NCBI RefSeq assembly: GCF_022605165.1 | Contig: NC_063072.1 | Location: 2,790,001 to 2,854,000, forward strand | DNA length: 64,000 nt | Direction of reading: 5' to 3' | Source of the DNA: Purpureocillium takamizusanense | Taxonomy: Eukaryota; Ascomycota; Sordariomycetes; Hypocreales; Ophiocordycipitaceae | In this document: positions 11,651 through 22,620 of the stretch, in pieces | Position numbering within the stretch: position 1 is the stretch's first letter | Layout: each line of letters begins with the position of its first letter | The notes under the pieces: model-generated | Told to the model about the DNA's origin: nothing | The model's database searches: none | What the model saw: only the letters and a program-made list of their open reading frames with translations | Program-made: the position numbers and the translations under genes

Positions 11651-12552
11651 GGGAGGGGGGCTCGCCGGGCTGCAAAACCCGAGGCCACGGCTCTGGCTCT
11701 GGCTCTGGTTTGCCCTGTGTGTGTAGGTTGGGGAGCGTGCTCCGTCAGCAGTAATGGGCGGACGATGATGGTGATGATGATGATGAAGTGGATGGGTTGG
11801 TGGGTTGGTTAGTAGTAGATGGGGAGATGCAATGAATGCCTCGCTTGCTTGCCTGAGCTGCCTTGCCCGATCGACCGCCTTGCCTGGCTGGCAAGCCGGG
11901 CGGCACACACACAAACAAACACAAAAAGAGCAGGACCGGGGTACTAGGCATTGTTGGTCCTGTCAAAAGGGAAAGTGCTGCAGGGTCGTCTTGTCTTTTC
12001 CAGATGGCCTGTCTCTGTTGGGTTCGTCGTGGCTTTGGTCGGGGAAAATCGACTGATTTGACTGATACCCGCCGGGACCGACCAGGTCAAACGAGGGACT
12101 GGGGGCCCTCTTTCTCATCAAAAAATTGGGTCTCCTGATCCCCCGGTTCCTGCCCCCGTCGTCGTCGTCGTGGGGCCTTTTGGCCATGATGCCCATGCCA
12201 TGCTACCCCGGCATTCCTATTCCTATCCTAGCGCCCGTCATCGTCATCGTCGTGGCCGTCGGAGAAAATTGGAAGCAAACGGGCTCATGTCTCGCCCTGC
12301 TCCCTCCCGCCAAATCGCCCGGTGGCCAAAAAAGAAAAGACCAAGAGAATTGGGCGGTTTTCCCCCGGGGGGCCCATCGCCATCGTCGCCGGTGACGCGC
12401 TCAACAAGGACAAGGTCAGGACAGGACAAGACATTTGTTTTAGGTCAGGCAAAAGGCACACCAGTTGCCGACGCTCACTCAGACAGACACGCACTCTCTC
12501 CCTCCCTCTCTCTCTCTCTCTACAGCCCTGCCTCACCCGGCGCTTGCACCGT

Positions 12553-12580
12553 GCACACACACACACACACACACACACAC
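12553..12580. repeat. (CA)n microsatellite
   Basis: An uninterrupted CA dinucleotide run of about 14 units, preceded by a CT-rich tract at about 12490-12522. Confidence 0.9.
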
Positions 12581-14025
12581 GAACTCACACATTGAACCAT
12601 GGCCAAGTCCCAAACAAGCGTTGCTCCCGCCCGCCCATCACCGCTGCAAAACCTTCCAACCATGAAATACCACACGGACAACCCCGGTTCTGGTGGGCTC
12701 CGCGGAGGTAGGAAACCATGGCGCCGGCGCCGGGGGTGGGAGAGTTTGACAGCGCTTCCCGTGGCGGCGTCGTCGGCGGCGGCCCCAGTCTGAGGGTCCT
12801 GACGATGTGAAAAGCCAGAAGCCCCCCCTAAAAAAAGCACCCGAGCGCCCGGTTTGCTACACAGTGGAGGTTTGGGTTTGCCGCTTTTCTTCTTCTCTTA
12901 TTGTCTTTCTTGTCATCGTCACCAACGAGCATGCCATCGGGTGCCAACAGGACTACGGAGCTGCAGGCCAACGACGTTTGCCGCCCTTTTTTTTTTTTTC
13001 TCTTTACGAGTTCGTTCGCTCACGCTGGCCGGGCACAGATCTCGCTGCTGCCAATATCCCCATGTACTACTGTCTGGTCTGTCCAGTGGGAAGAAGCGGG
13101 TGACATGTCGTGAGCCGCCATCGTGGCCCGGGACCGATGCTGTGGGTCTATCCATCTGCCCTCCAGTTCCCCAGGGCCTTGTCCGTTGGGTCATCTCCGA
13201 GGGACCGGTACGGTACGATGCCATTCTGCGTGCTGTGCTAAGCTATGCCGTCGTGCGCACTGTACATGCGTAGTAGTTGCAATAGCACCTCACCGTACCG
13301 TTGGCCGTCCCTCCCGTCTTCGTCGAGTCGACAGACTGGACGTGTGTTCGACCGGAGATGTGGGCTTCATGATTCTGACTTGCAGCACAGCGCAACCGCG
13401 GGCGTAAAGTGGGATGCTACCCGGGCCGGCCCCATGGCCGTCGCGACATGACATTTGACGCCGACGACGTTAGGGGGGCGAGCGAGCGAGCGTCTGCGCC
13501 GCCGCCGACTGCAACGGTGCTACTGGATTCCCCAGACGAACGGCTCGCGTCGAACCAGCATGCTCAATACGACAACGGCTGTGCCCCCGGTACGGTATTT
13601 TGCCGTTCTTTTATCGTGACACGGGCACGGGGTGCTCGCAGCGCCGTGCCCTCGTACGAGTTTTTTGATGATGATGTCGCTTGCACTGGTGAGTAGCAGT
13701 GCCGGGGCTCCCGAGAGCCATCCTGACGATGGCGGTCCCCTCGTCCCACATGCCGTGCGTGTGTCCCACACATCAGAGACACAGACACCGCACAAGACTG
13801 CCCATCCCCCCCATCCCCCCGCCCGCCGGTTCTTTGGGCACTGTGAGCGAGAGAATTGACCTCGTCTAACGCAGCCAATGGGGCGGGCCCGGACCCTGTG
13901 CGCCTGCGCGTCGAGGGCCTGAGGTGGGGAGCTCGCACAGTGCCGTAATTCACCCGACGGGAACTGTGCGGCAGATCTCTGGGCCCCTCTTTTGGCAGTT
14001 CCCGTCCGTGTCCCGTTTTTTGCTT

Positions 14026-14043
14026 GGGGGGGGGGGGGGGGGG
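14026..14043. repeat. Poly-G tract (18 G)
   Basis: Eighteen consecutive G bases on the plus strand, followed by TTAATTGTTGTTG. The exact count may be affected by assembly or read errors in homopolymers. Confidence 0.85.
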
Positions 14044-15052
14044 TTAATTGTTGTTGTTTTTCCTGGGAGTAGCAGGGGAGCGACTCAGTCCAGGGACCAA
14101 GTTGAAATCTGAAAATCAAAGAGTCACCAGCGGCTCCTGATCTACAGTATCGTTATTATTATTTGTGGACACATGAATGGAGGAATAACGTTGAAATTTA
14201 AGGGTGATGAAGAGAGTAAGTCAAGCGTTTGCCAACATGGAACACAACGAGGGGGGCAAAAAAAAGAAGGGAAAAAAAGGGTTCTCCCTCTCCGCTTCTG
14301 GACTCGCACAGCGCGTGCGCGCGCCCCTTTGCCACGGAGTATATCGTACCAGTACGTAGGTAGTACCGAACGCACGTATCACAAATACCACCCGTTTGTG
14401 CAAGACGCAAATACCGAAAGTCGTGCCCCGGTGACACGGACCACGACCGCCACGCCACGCCACGCCACGCCATGCACGAGCCGTCGTCGTCGTCAAACCG
14501 AGTGAATGATTGATTGAGTGAGTGAGTGAGTGATGAGTGATGAGGGCGTGGAGTGGCTGGCGGCAGGGGACAGGAAAGGAAAAGGGGGGGAAAGAAGGCG
14601 CAGAGAAGACGAAGAACAAGAGGAGAAGAAGGAGGGGGAGGTGAAAGGTGAAGAAGAACTTCTCCTGTCTGGGAAGCGCGCGCGCGAGACAACAGAGCTT
14701 GAGTCTTGGCGCGACGCCTCACTGCTGCTGCAATTGTACGCCGCTGTGCTATGCTCGCTGCGCTGCTGTGCCGCCTCCTGGGACGTGATCGAATTCATCC
14801 ATTCATCCAAACAAGCGCCTAGCAACACACAGTACAAAGGAGGGGGAGGTCCTATCCGTTCAGTGTCATTCTCTCCTTGACACCGTTGTGCCAGAAGTAA
14901 AGCCTCTAATCGCTAACTAACTTACAACTCCGTACGAGCTGTCCGGGATACCACTACCTACAACTACTAGCCCGCCCGCCCGCCCGCCCGTCCGTCCGTC
15001 TGCCCGTCCCGTCCGCCCATGATCCCCAGCATCGTTATCGCCCGTCTCCAGC

Positions 15053-15084
15053 GCCACCACCACCACCACCACCACCACCACCAC
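15053..15084. repeat. (CAC)n trinucleotide repeat
   Basis: About ten CAC units. A forward open frame reads them as polyhistidine, but the surrounding translation has no protein-like character, so I treat this as non-coding simple sequence. Confidence 0.85.
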
Positions 15085-18000
15085 TACGTAGCGCTGTCAA
15101 TAGTGAGACAACTTCGTCGACTCTTGCAGCAGGGATCTGCGCCGCCTCGTGGCCTGCTGCTGCTGCTGCTGTCGCCGCCCCCCATGTCTACCTTCCCTCC
15201 CTCCCTCCAGCCCCATGGCCCCGTCACATCATGTCATTCATGTCCAGCCCTGGACCTTGCTTGCTTGCGTCCGTCGTCGCCCCACGCTGCAACGAGCGGG
15301 TCGGGTCCCTCCCGGGAACGGGAAAACGGGGAGGGGGGAGGGGGGCCAAGCAGCCCAACTTACCAAGCAAGCAGGGAGAGAGCTCTCCTTTTGGTCGACG
15401 ACGACGACGCTGCTTGTTTCGCTTCGAACAGGGAGGAGTGCCCTTTTTCTTTCGGATCCAGAGTGTCGGAACGCGCAGCCAATGCAGAGCAGAGAGAGAG
15501 GGGGGGTGGCCCGGCCAGGCTGAATGAAGCATTTCCCTTGCTGCGTGACTCCCGAGGAACGGGCAAGACCTTTCCTCCTCCTCCACCATCTCTCGACTTT
15601 TGTCTCGCTTGCCTGCCTCGACGGGAACGTGCGCCGCCACGTAGAGAGGATGGGAGGGATGGATGAATGGCTGCACAAGACAAGACCCTTCCTTCGGAAC
15701 GAGAACCCAGCACCCGGGAGGGCGGGGGGCGCGAACGATGGATGAATAGTGCACCGCAGCAGCAGCCGCCGCATGTCAGGCCAGACAGACAGACGCCGCC
15801 TGCATGGCTGGCCTACCCAGCCTAGGCCCATCACGGCGCGCGTCCCCGAGAGAATGCTTGCCCCCCCCCCATGCCCTCGCATCGGCTGCAACGACCCCGG
15901 GATCCGCCCCCCGGGACGAACATCCCTGCCCCCCTGGTCGGTGCTACTGGTAACTATCTGTACGGTACTAGTCCTGTTCCGAACTTGCTGATACCTAGTC
16001 GTCAATCAACCCCTGGTTGGCTTTCTCTTCCAACCGTCCTTTGTAAAACCCAGCCCTTTTTGGTGGCTTTCTGCCGGTAGGTACCCTGAGCCCGGTAGAC
16101 TAGCAGCTGGCGTTGTTTGGGTCCCGAACTGCCTTGCGGCCGCCTGCATGACTTGTGTACCAGCCCTGGGAGTTGAAGCATGCTTGCCACATAGCATTCA
16201 GACAAGGTCGAGGCAGACGCTCTCTTTTCCCCTTTCTGTGCTGGGCTGGGTATAGGACGTCGGAGTAAAGGCCCGGGAAAGGAAGCAAACACTCCACCAC
16301 ATGCTTGCTTTTGATAGAGAGGCTCCAAGGCCGCATACTGTGTGCATACATATATGCGTAGGGGGGGCGATTGAAAGCCCAACGTTCCTCCTCAGTCCAG
16401 GGATAACTAACTACTGCCTGCCCCGCATCGTCGCGCGCCGTTGTAGAAGCGCCGCCGTGTGTCGGGCTACAACAGCGTTTGCTTCTTCATCTTCACCCGG
16501 AAATCCCTTCCATCAGCATGTTTGCTTCTTTTTCCGATGAAAAAAAAGAATTTATAAAAAAAAGAATCACGATTTCTCTTCTTGCCGGGTGGGGAAGGGG
16601 GCAACCGGCCAGCCAGCTCCAAACTGACGTTTTCTTTGTTTTGCCCGAGTGCCGTCGACTGCCGACAGCTCTGTGTGCGCATGTCCACCAACAGTCTTGG
16701 CGTCTTCGAGTTCGAAGAAATGCACATCGTATAGTACATGGTACAGTGATTCATATCTTCTTGGTCTACACGCTGTCGATGTTAAAGGCATTCATTGTCC
16801 TCGGTAGCAGAGAGACAAAAAGGGTCGCATCCCCCCACCAACACGCAAGCTACTCTCGTTTTTGTCGGGCGCGCACTCGCACAAAGAAGGACCCTTTTCT
16901 TCCACTCACACATGACCACCCAGCACGCACAAAAAGGGGGGTGAGAGAGAAAAAGGGGAAGAAGAGAAGAGAGGGCCAGAAAGCAAAAGAAAGAAAATCT
17001 GCCGTCCCGAGCCCGTGGGCTGGCCGCATGTCTCCTCTCATGTGACGCGGGAATGCAACCAACCTCTGGTCCACAAGGACCATCCAAGTAATACTACTGT
17101 TACCCGACGCAATCCAATGCTCCCCTCCCCTCCCAAGCGCGGCGAGTGCGCCCAAGGGTCTCTCTCGTCTCATCTCATCTCACACAGGTGGCGGGCGTTC
17201 CTCCGTAATATGGCAACCACCACCAACCCAACTGTTCTGTCCCATCGTCGTGCTTCCGAGCGGCCACAAACACAGTGTTGGGGCCGGCCCCCCGCTGCTG
17301 GTGTATACCATCTCGCAATGATCGCGCTGTCAAGTCGAGCAGGTCCAGCCGTCAAGGGTCTGGTTCGCGATCGATGCTGTTGGGCCCCCCGCCCCGCCCG
17401 TCCCCGAGGCGTACATACACCATACGTCGTCAATATAGTACAGTATTCAAGCCAACAAGCAAGGCCTCGCTCATCTCCACAGCCACGTTTCTCGTTACCG
17501 CAGCGCAGAAGAAGATATACTGTACAACCCCATCTGTTGGCTGTCAAAGTCCCCCTACCTACCCAGGTCTTTCTTGCTGCCGGCACTTTGTAGGCCGCTT
17601 GTTGGCCACCAGGATCAAATCGGCCCCTCGACCTTGTTTGTCGCCCCTAGACTAGGTAGATGTGCAACAGGACGAGACAGACGGGGTCTTGTGTCACTGC
17701 CAACGGGGGGACGGCCACGACCAACCGAGGCGCAGGGCAGCGGCAGCAGCAGCAGCAGCACCTCGCCATCAGATTTGAGCTGCAAGGCAAACATGGCGAT
17801 GATGTGGCTTCCTTGTGCTCCCGCCCTCCCGGCATGCACGTCGACCCGTCGGGGCAGACGGCCAAGAGAGAGAGAGAGAGCGCGCAAAGGGCTGCTGCTG
17901 CTGCTGCAGTGCCACGGACAGAAAACATCTTGCAGACTGCATCTTCTGGTGCGTCGTACGGTTGTATGAGCGCAATATTATATGCATGGCCGGCCCGCGT

Positions 18001-18863
18001 GCTCTTACCCTCCTCCCCTTCTGTCGTGCGGCTCCACGCGCTGCATGTATATACCCTTTGCTCAAATCAAGCTACTTGGTACTCACTCCGTCTTCTGTTC
18101 TATTGTGATGCTTGCAGAATTGTACATGTGCGCAAGTGCACTCCCGTGGATGCCCTCAGCGGACCGACAACATCGTCCGCCGCCCGTTTCGCCTCAGTCC
18201 CTGAGCCTTCCGGCGACGGCTAGATAACATGCTTCGATGGCGAACCGCGGCGCGTAGTACGTGTATGCACTGCTGATCGTTTTGGCACGCGCCGTCTGTG
18301 TCTTACGTCTCCCCCCCCTTCTCTTGTCCCCGTTCGTTTCGTTTGCCTGCCCCGAGCGCCCGCCCGTCCGTCTCAGCCACGGGCTGCGGTCTGAGTCCAG
18401 AGAGATCCAGTGAACACCACGTCGAGCCAAGCCTAGGACTGACTGACTGCCCAGTCCCGGGTAATTGGGTTGACGAATTGGAGACCGCGTGGCGGAGGTT
18501 GTTGCCGCCTTTTGCCTCGTCTTTTGTGTTTCCCTTGTTACCGTTGCAGAGAACGTATGCGTACGGTCGAATAGCTGGGGTTGATCTCGTAGTATACGTA
18601 TGTATGCTTATCTTTCCCTCGTGTGGCGCAGTCCGGTGAATGGTGTTGGTAGTAACTGCTGGTATCACAAGACTTGGGAGGTGGTGCTCTGCGGGCCGTG
18701 ATAGTCCTGGCTCTACCTCGTACGTCCGGGTCAATTGACTGACGACGTAATTGCAAACTGAGATTGTGCGAAAACACTGTTAGTCATGTTCATGATATGA
18801 TTAATGCAATCCAGCCGAGGAGTCCATTCCTCTCATGTCATACAGCGGAATTGCCTTTGGACT

Positions 18864-19050
18864 GCCATGACGTTTCGCTTCAAGCTTAGCTTTCCTGATA
18901 TTGATTACGTTTTGTGTACAAACGACTACGCGTCAATACGTGAATGCCATGACGTCTTCGTTTCAAGCGCGGCCTTTTACTGCGTTTTGTATACAAACGA
19001 TTACGTGTCACCTTGCGAGTGCCCACGACGTCTTCGTTTCGAGTCCAGCT
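18864..19050. repeat. Triple imperfect direct repeat upstream of a small secreted protein gene
   Basis: Three imperfect copies lie head to tail: 18864-18945 (82 bp), 18946-19020 (75 bp) and a partial copy 19021-19050. Each begins with a GCC(A/C)(T/A)(C/G)ACGT-like core followed by TTCG-TTTC. The first two also share a palindrome, TTTGTGTACAAA at 18911-18922 and the perfect TTTGTATACAAA at 18986-18997, exactly 75 bp apart. TGACGT cores, half of an ATF/CREB bZIP site, occur at 18868 and 18950. The array ends about 33 bp before a TATA box, which argues for a promoter role (inference). Confidence 0.75.
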
Positions 19051-19082
19051 CTTCATATAGACGTGAGGCGGCCCTGATGCCC

Positions 19083-19089
19083 TATATAA
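19083..19089 (+). promoter_or_regulatory. TATA box of the candidate small secreted protein gene
   Basis: A clear TATATAA stands 105 nt before the ATG at 19188, a normal distance for an inducible fungal gene, and 33 bp after the triple repeat. Confidence 0.55.
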
Positions 19090-19187
19090 TGAGTTGCGAC
19101 CCGCGTTGTGTTGTGGCTGGCGCCGAGAGCACAACAGGAGACACATTGTTTCGCCCCACGCCTTGTTGAAGAAGAGAAGAGAAGAGA

Positions 19188-19680
19188 ATGAAGTTCGACG
19201 CGGTCGTCTCCGTCGGCCTGTTGGCCCTGTTCGAGGCATCATCGTTGGCGCTCGCCATGGGAGTGCCCCGAGGTCTCGCGGACGCGGGGGTAAGTGATGT
19301 GAAGCCACCGCCCTCCATCGGACGCTTCCAAGAAGAGAGAAGCCCTTCTCGGGATGCATCTCGCTGACATGAGTGCGGGGGAGCCAGAAGCGCGAGCACG
19401 ACGAGAAATACGGCCACGTTCGCAAAACGGTGAATCCGTCCTCCACCCTTCCCGATTTGAAATGTGCCTACGGTGTAGTTAGTCTACCCTGGGGACTCTG
19501 TGTCGTGTCTTTTCGAGCCGCTTCAGCTCCCATATGTCACGACACCCGTCCCCACCCCCCCTCCTCCTTCTCTTTCTCTCCCATGTTGGAGGAGGTTGGC
19601 TGGCTGGCTGGCTAACGCGAGAAACGCAGTGTATACATGCGGACCGCGATGGAAAAGTCACATCATTTTTCGGGACTTGA
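19188..19680 (+). CDS. Candidate small secreted protein (79 aa, 3 exons)
   Basis: I assembled this gene from splice signals; each exon is too short to stand out as an open frame. Exon 1 is 19188-19289, exon 2 19388-19474, exon 3 19630-19680. Intron 1 has a perfect GTAAGT donor, a CTGAC branch point at 19364 and a CAG acceptor. Intron 2 has a GTAGTT donor, a CTAAC branch point at 19612 and a GCAG acceptor. All junctions are in phase 0. The protein starts with a signal peptide (MKFDAVVSVGLLALFEASSL, cleavage probably after ALA, residue 23), has a KR near the second exon start (residues 35-36) and two cysteines in the C-terminal CAYGCIHADRDGKVTSFFGT. A TATA box and a repeat array lie upstream. 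No family recognised; a small secreted effector or peptide precursor is possible. The weak intron 2 donor is the least certain point. Confidence 0.45.
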
Positions 19681-22620
19681 ATGAGGAGCGCGGGTGGCGG
19701 CGACGGCGACGGCATGGTGTGGGCAGAGTGCAGTTGCGATTGGGATCGAGGGGGTGAGTGAGACGGGGGGGCTCTTTGCGTCTTGGGCTCAGGGAAGAAG
19801 CAATGAAAGGCTGATGGAGGGTCATCATCGTCTGCGCTCCCGTCGACTCGGTAGTCGGGACACACGCATCACACGGCAGCCGACAGCTCAATGGAGGAGG
19901 AGGAGGAGGAGGAGGCGGCTCACGAGTGCGGACAAGACAAAGCAAGCAAGCCAGCCGCCTTGCATGTAGTACTACTACGTACATACATACATACAAACAG
20001 CTACCGAGAGCCAAGAGATCGGAGAAATGCGACAGAGAGACAGACATATGGACGGCCAAGGGGCGTCATCGCGCCACATGTGACGAGATCCGCTTTCCTG
20101 CCCAATCCCTTGACGCATCTCCTTCCAGTGTGCCACCATCGTCGGCTCTGTGCCGTGCGCCGGGGCGGTCTCTCGTGTCACCGGGCTCCAAAGGACAAGA
20201 TAGACTGCTGCTGCTGCTGCTGCTGCATGTAAGGTGGCGACGGCGTTGACTCGCAAGACTAGACGCCTCGCCCTGTTGTGCTCCAGGGGAGGGGGGGCGA
20301 ACCGGTCAGAGGCATAAACATGTTAAACCACGGCCGTCTTAGACAGGCAGACGGCAGAGAGAGGGGGAGACGACGGGTGGTGTGAGGGCATTAAACGGGC
20401 GGGTTGGTAAAGTCTCCTCCGGCTGGCTGCGCCCTGAGCATCATGTAACCGCGTTGTTGTAACTCGGCCGGTTGTCTACTGTACGTACTGCGAAAATCAA
20501 CACCCACGTAGGTTGTTTTTAGTTGTTGTACTTGGAACGTAGTAGTAGCAGTCGTGTCCAACCGCGGGCCCAGATATATTGACCGTTCGTCACGCAGCGT
20601 CCACGTGGAAACCGTTTGCTTCCCCCTTCCCCGAGCCAAGTCTCGAGGAATGGTGGTATTGTGGACCACGAGTTTCCGCGTGCCTTTTGTTGGCTCGGCC
20701 GAGAGTGAGCGCGTTGCAAAAAGGGGCGTTTCCGGTCTGGAATGTAAAAAGCTCAACGGCTCAAGGTCTCGGGTCAACTTCATCGACTTCAGTCTATCAA
20801 GTGCTAGACAGCGCGAGGCGAGCGTTTTCCTCGTCAGACAGGAGCATATTTCCAATATCAAGCCCCAGTAATGACACCAGCTGCGGAAGATGCCGCTGCT
20901 ACCACCCCCTTTTGTCTCATATCCACCTGCAAAGGCGTCAGACCGATCCCGGGGGCCGGGGGTCCTTCATGCCACATGCCTCTGTCATCATCCCCCCCCC
21001 TCCCTCTCTCTCCCACTCTTCCTCTCACCCTGACTCTCTCACCCTCCGCGAAGCACCGCGAGGAACAACAACAAAAAAACACTGACTGATCGCCGTCTGT
21101 CTGGTTCCACCACCCCGTCTCCACCCCCACGAACCCGTACCTTGCTTGCCACGTATGTACGCACGACGTACATATCAACATCTCGGGAATGAGGCGGCGG
21201 GGGCGCGGAGCACGGGGACGGCGGACGGCGAACGTCTCGGCCGGACTGACCCGCAAATCCCGTGTCTCCCACCCCCCAGCATCCCGCGTCCTCCTCCTCC
21301 TACTACTACTACTACTCTTCCCACTACTAGTCATCTAACGTACGTACCACGTACGAGTCACGCCAGCAAGGCAGGGCGGGACTGGAGGCGAGGCAGACAT
21401 CTCGGTGAGCTAGCGCGAGACATAACACATGCCCTCGTTCTCGACTGTCCCGCCCCCCTTCCCCCGTCCCCATTCCCAACCCGCGTGGCATCCCGCCGCC
21501 GCGGCTCTGCCTCGACCGTTCATATGTACAGAGAACGTCCCTAGCGACACAGACACATTACTTCCCACGTTCTTTTCAAGGGCCGGGCCGCATATGAGGG
21601 GAGGACGAGATATCGTCTCTCCCTTCCCCAAGAGAGTCCCCCCGCGCCCCTCTCCTCCCCACAAGCCCCCGTTGAGATTTCAGTACTCGAAGCACATTCC
21701 TCCCCTGGCACCGGCCACGGTTCGCAAACGAGACAATGAGGGGGTGGATGAACCCGTCCGCCCGCCCGTCCGCCCGCCCGCCGTGCCGGAACTAGCGGCC
21801 GTTGCCCACGAAAACCTCCAGTCATCAGTCAGTCCCGTCTGGTAGGTTTCGGATCCGGCGGCCGGGGTGGAGGGGCGGGCGGGCGGTCTCGGATGCCGGC
21901 TTGGACCGGCTTTGCTGCCGTCCTCTTGTTTCTCTCCTTTTCTTTTTTCTTCTTTTTTCTTACTTCTTTCTCCCCCCGCTGCCCCCTCCCCTCCACATCG
22001 ATCTTGAGGCCGAGAGGGAGAGGGAGAAACAGAGAGAGAGAGAGAGTCATCATCGCGGGCTGTCAAAACATCTTGGATGGAACAAGGTTTTGGCAAACCA
22101 GCAACCACCCATCACCTAGGCACTGCGACTAGTGTTGATCGCCATGGGCATAGGGTGGGTGTGTGCCGTGGCACGCTTGCATCGATTGTACCAAAAATCG
22201 ATGTGCTTTGGATCGGAATCTGGGCCTGTGTCATGTGATGGTATGTGACTGACATCACACTGTCCATTCTCTGAGTTCTCTGAGTGTGGCTGTGGACGGC
22301 GTCCCGTCCAGCGTGGGGACAACGGGTGCCGGGGCAATGAACAAATCATGTTGATTCTCGATTCTGCAGCTCGATCATGGCTCAATTAGCAACTGTAGCA
22401 ACCCCCCCAACCCCAAGATCTGTCCAGGGGTATTGTTTCATCACAGAGAGAAGCACTCGTGCCGGGTTACCATAGACAAACACCCAGCGGCACTACTCAT
22501 GACATGTTTTTACACTCTCCTCAATAACCGTACACGTACGCGGGTCCACCGCCTCTTTCGTCACTGGGTCACCGTCTGCCATCTTCTCAGAACGGGCGGG
22601 CGTCCGAGGCCGGCGCGCTC
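19681..22620. other. Intergenic, no gene recognised
   Basis: About 2.9 kb between the candidate secreted gene and the 3' end of the armadillo gene. No open frame looks protein-like. It holds GGA/GAG runs near 19891-19915, a CATA microsatellite near 19980, CTG/TGC repeats near 20208-20226, a CTA repeat near 21300-21315, a CCGT/CCGC repeat near 21757-21780 and a polypurine GA run near 22010-22048. Confidence 0.55.

Larger units (their letters stand above)
7207..18863. other. Very long gene-free stretch upstream of veA
   Basis: About 11.7 kb in which I could not build any credible coding gene on either strand. Open frames occur, but they are Pro/Arg/Ser/His-rich translations of GC-rich repeats and do not splice into recognisable proteins. 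The stretch holds G-rich minisatellite (7611-7664), ATGG/GTGG repeats (about 11530-11640 and 11760-11820), CA repeats (12553-12580), an 18-base G run (14026-14043), CCCG/TCCG repeats near 14968-15002, CAC repeats (15053-15084), and scattered TACGGAGTA-type palindromes. Its left part presumably holds veA's promoter. Confidence 0.5.

Noticed and set aside
15019..15666. Forward open frame of 215 codons with a polyhistidine run
   Set aside because: Its composition follows the CAC repeat and the GC-rich DNA around it, there is no domain or splice support, and the opposite strand is equally open.
17740..17910. CAG and GAGA/GCTGCTG repeats as a possible CRISPR-like or coding array
   Set aside because: These are simple trinucleotide and dinucleotide runs without spacers; no CRISPR array exists in the window.
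18804..19169. Open frame across the triple repeat
   Set aside because: The first repeat interval is 82 bp, not a multiple of three, so the unit is not preserved as protein; the region reads better as promoter DNA.
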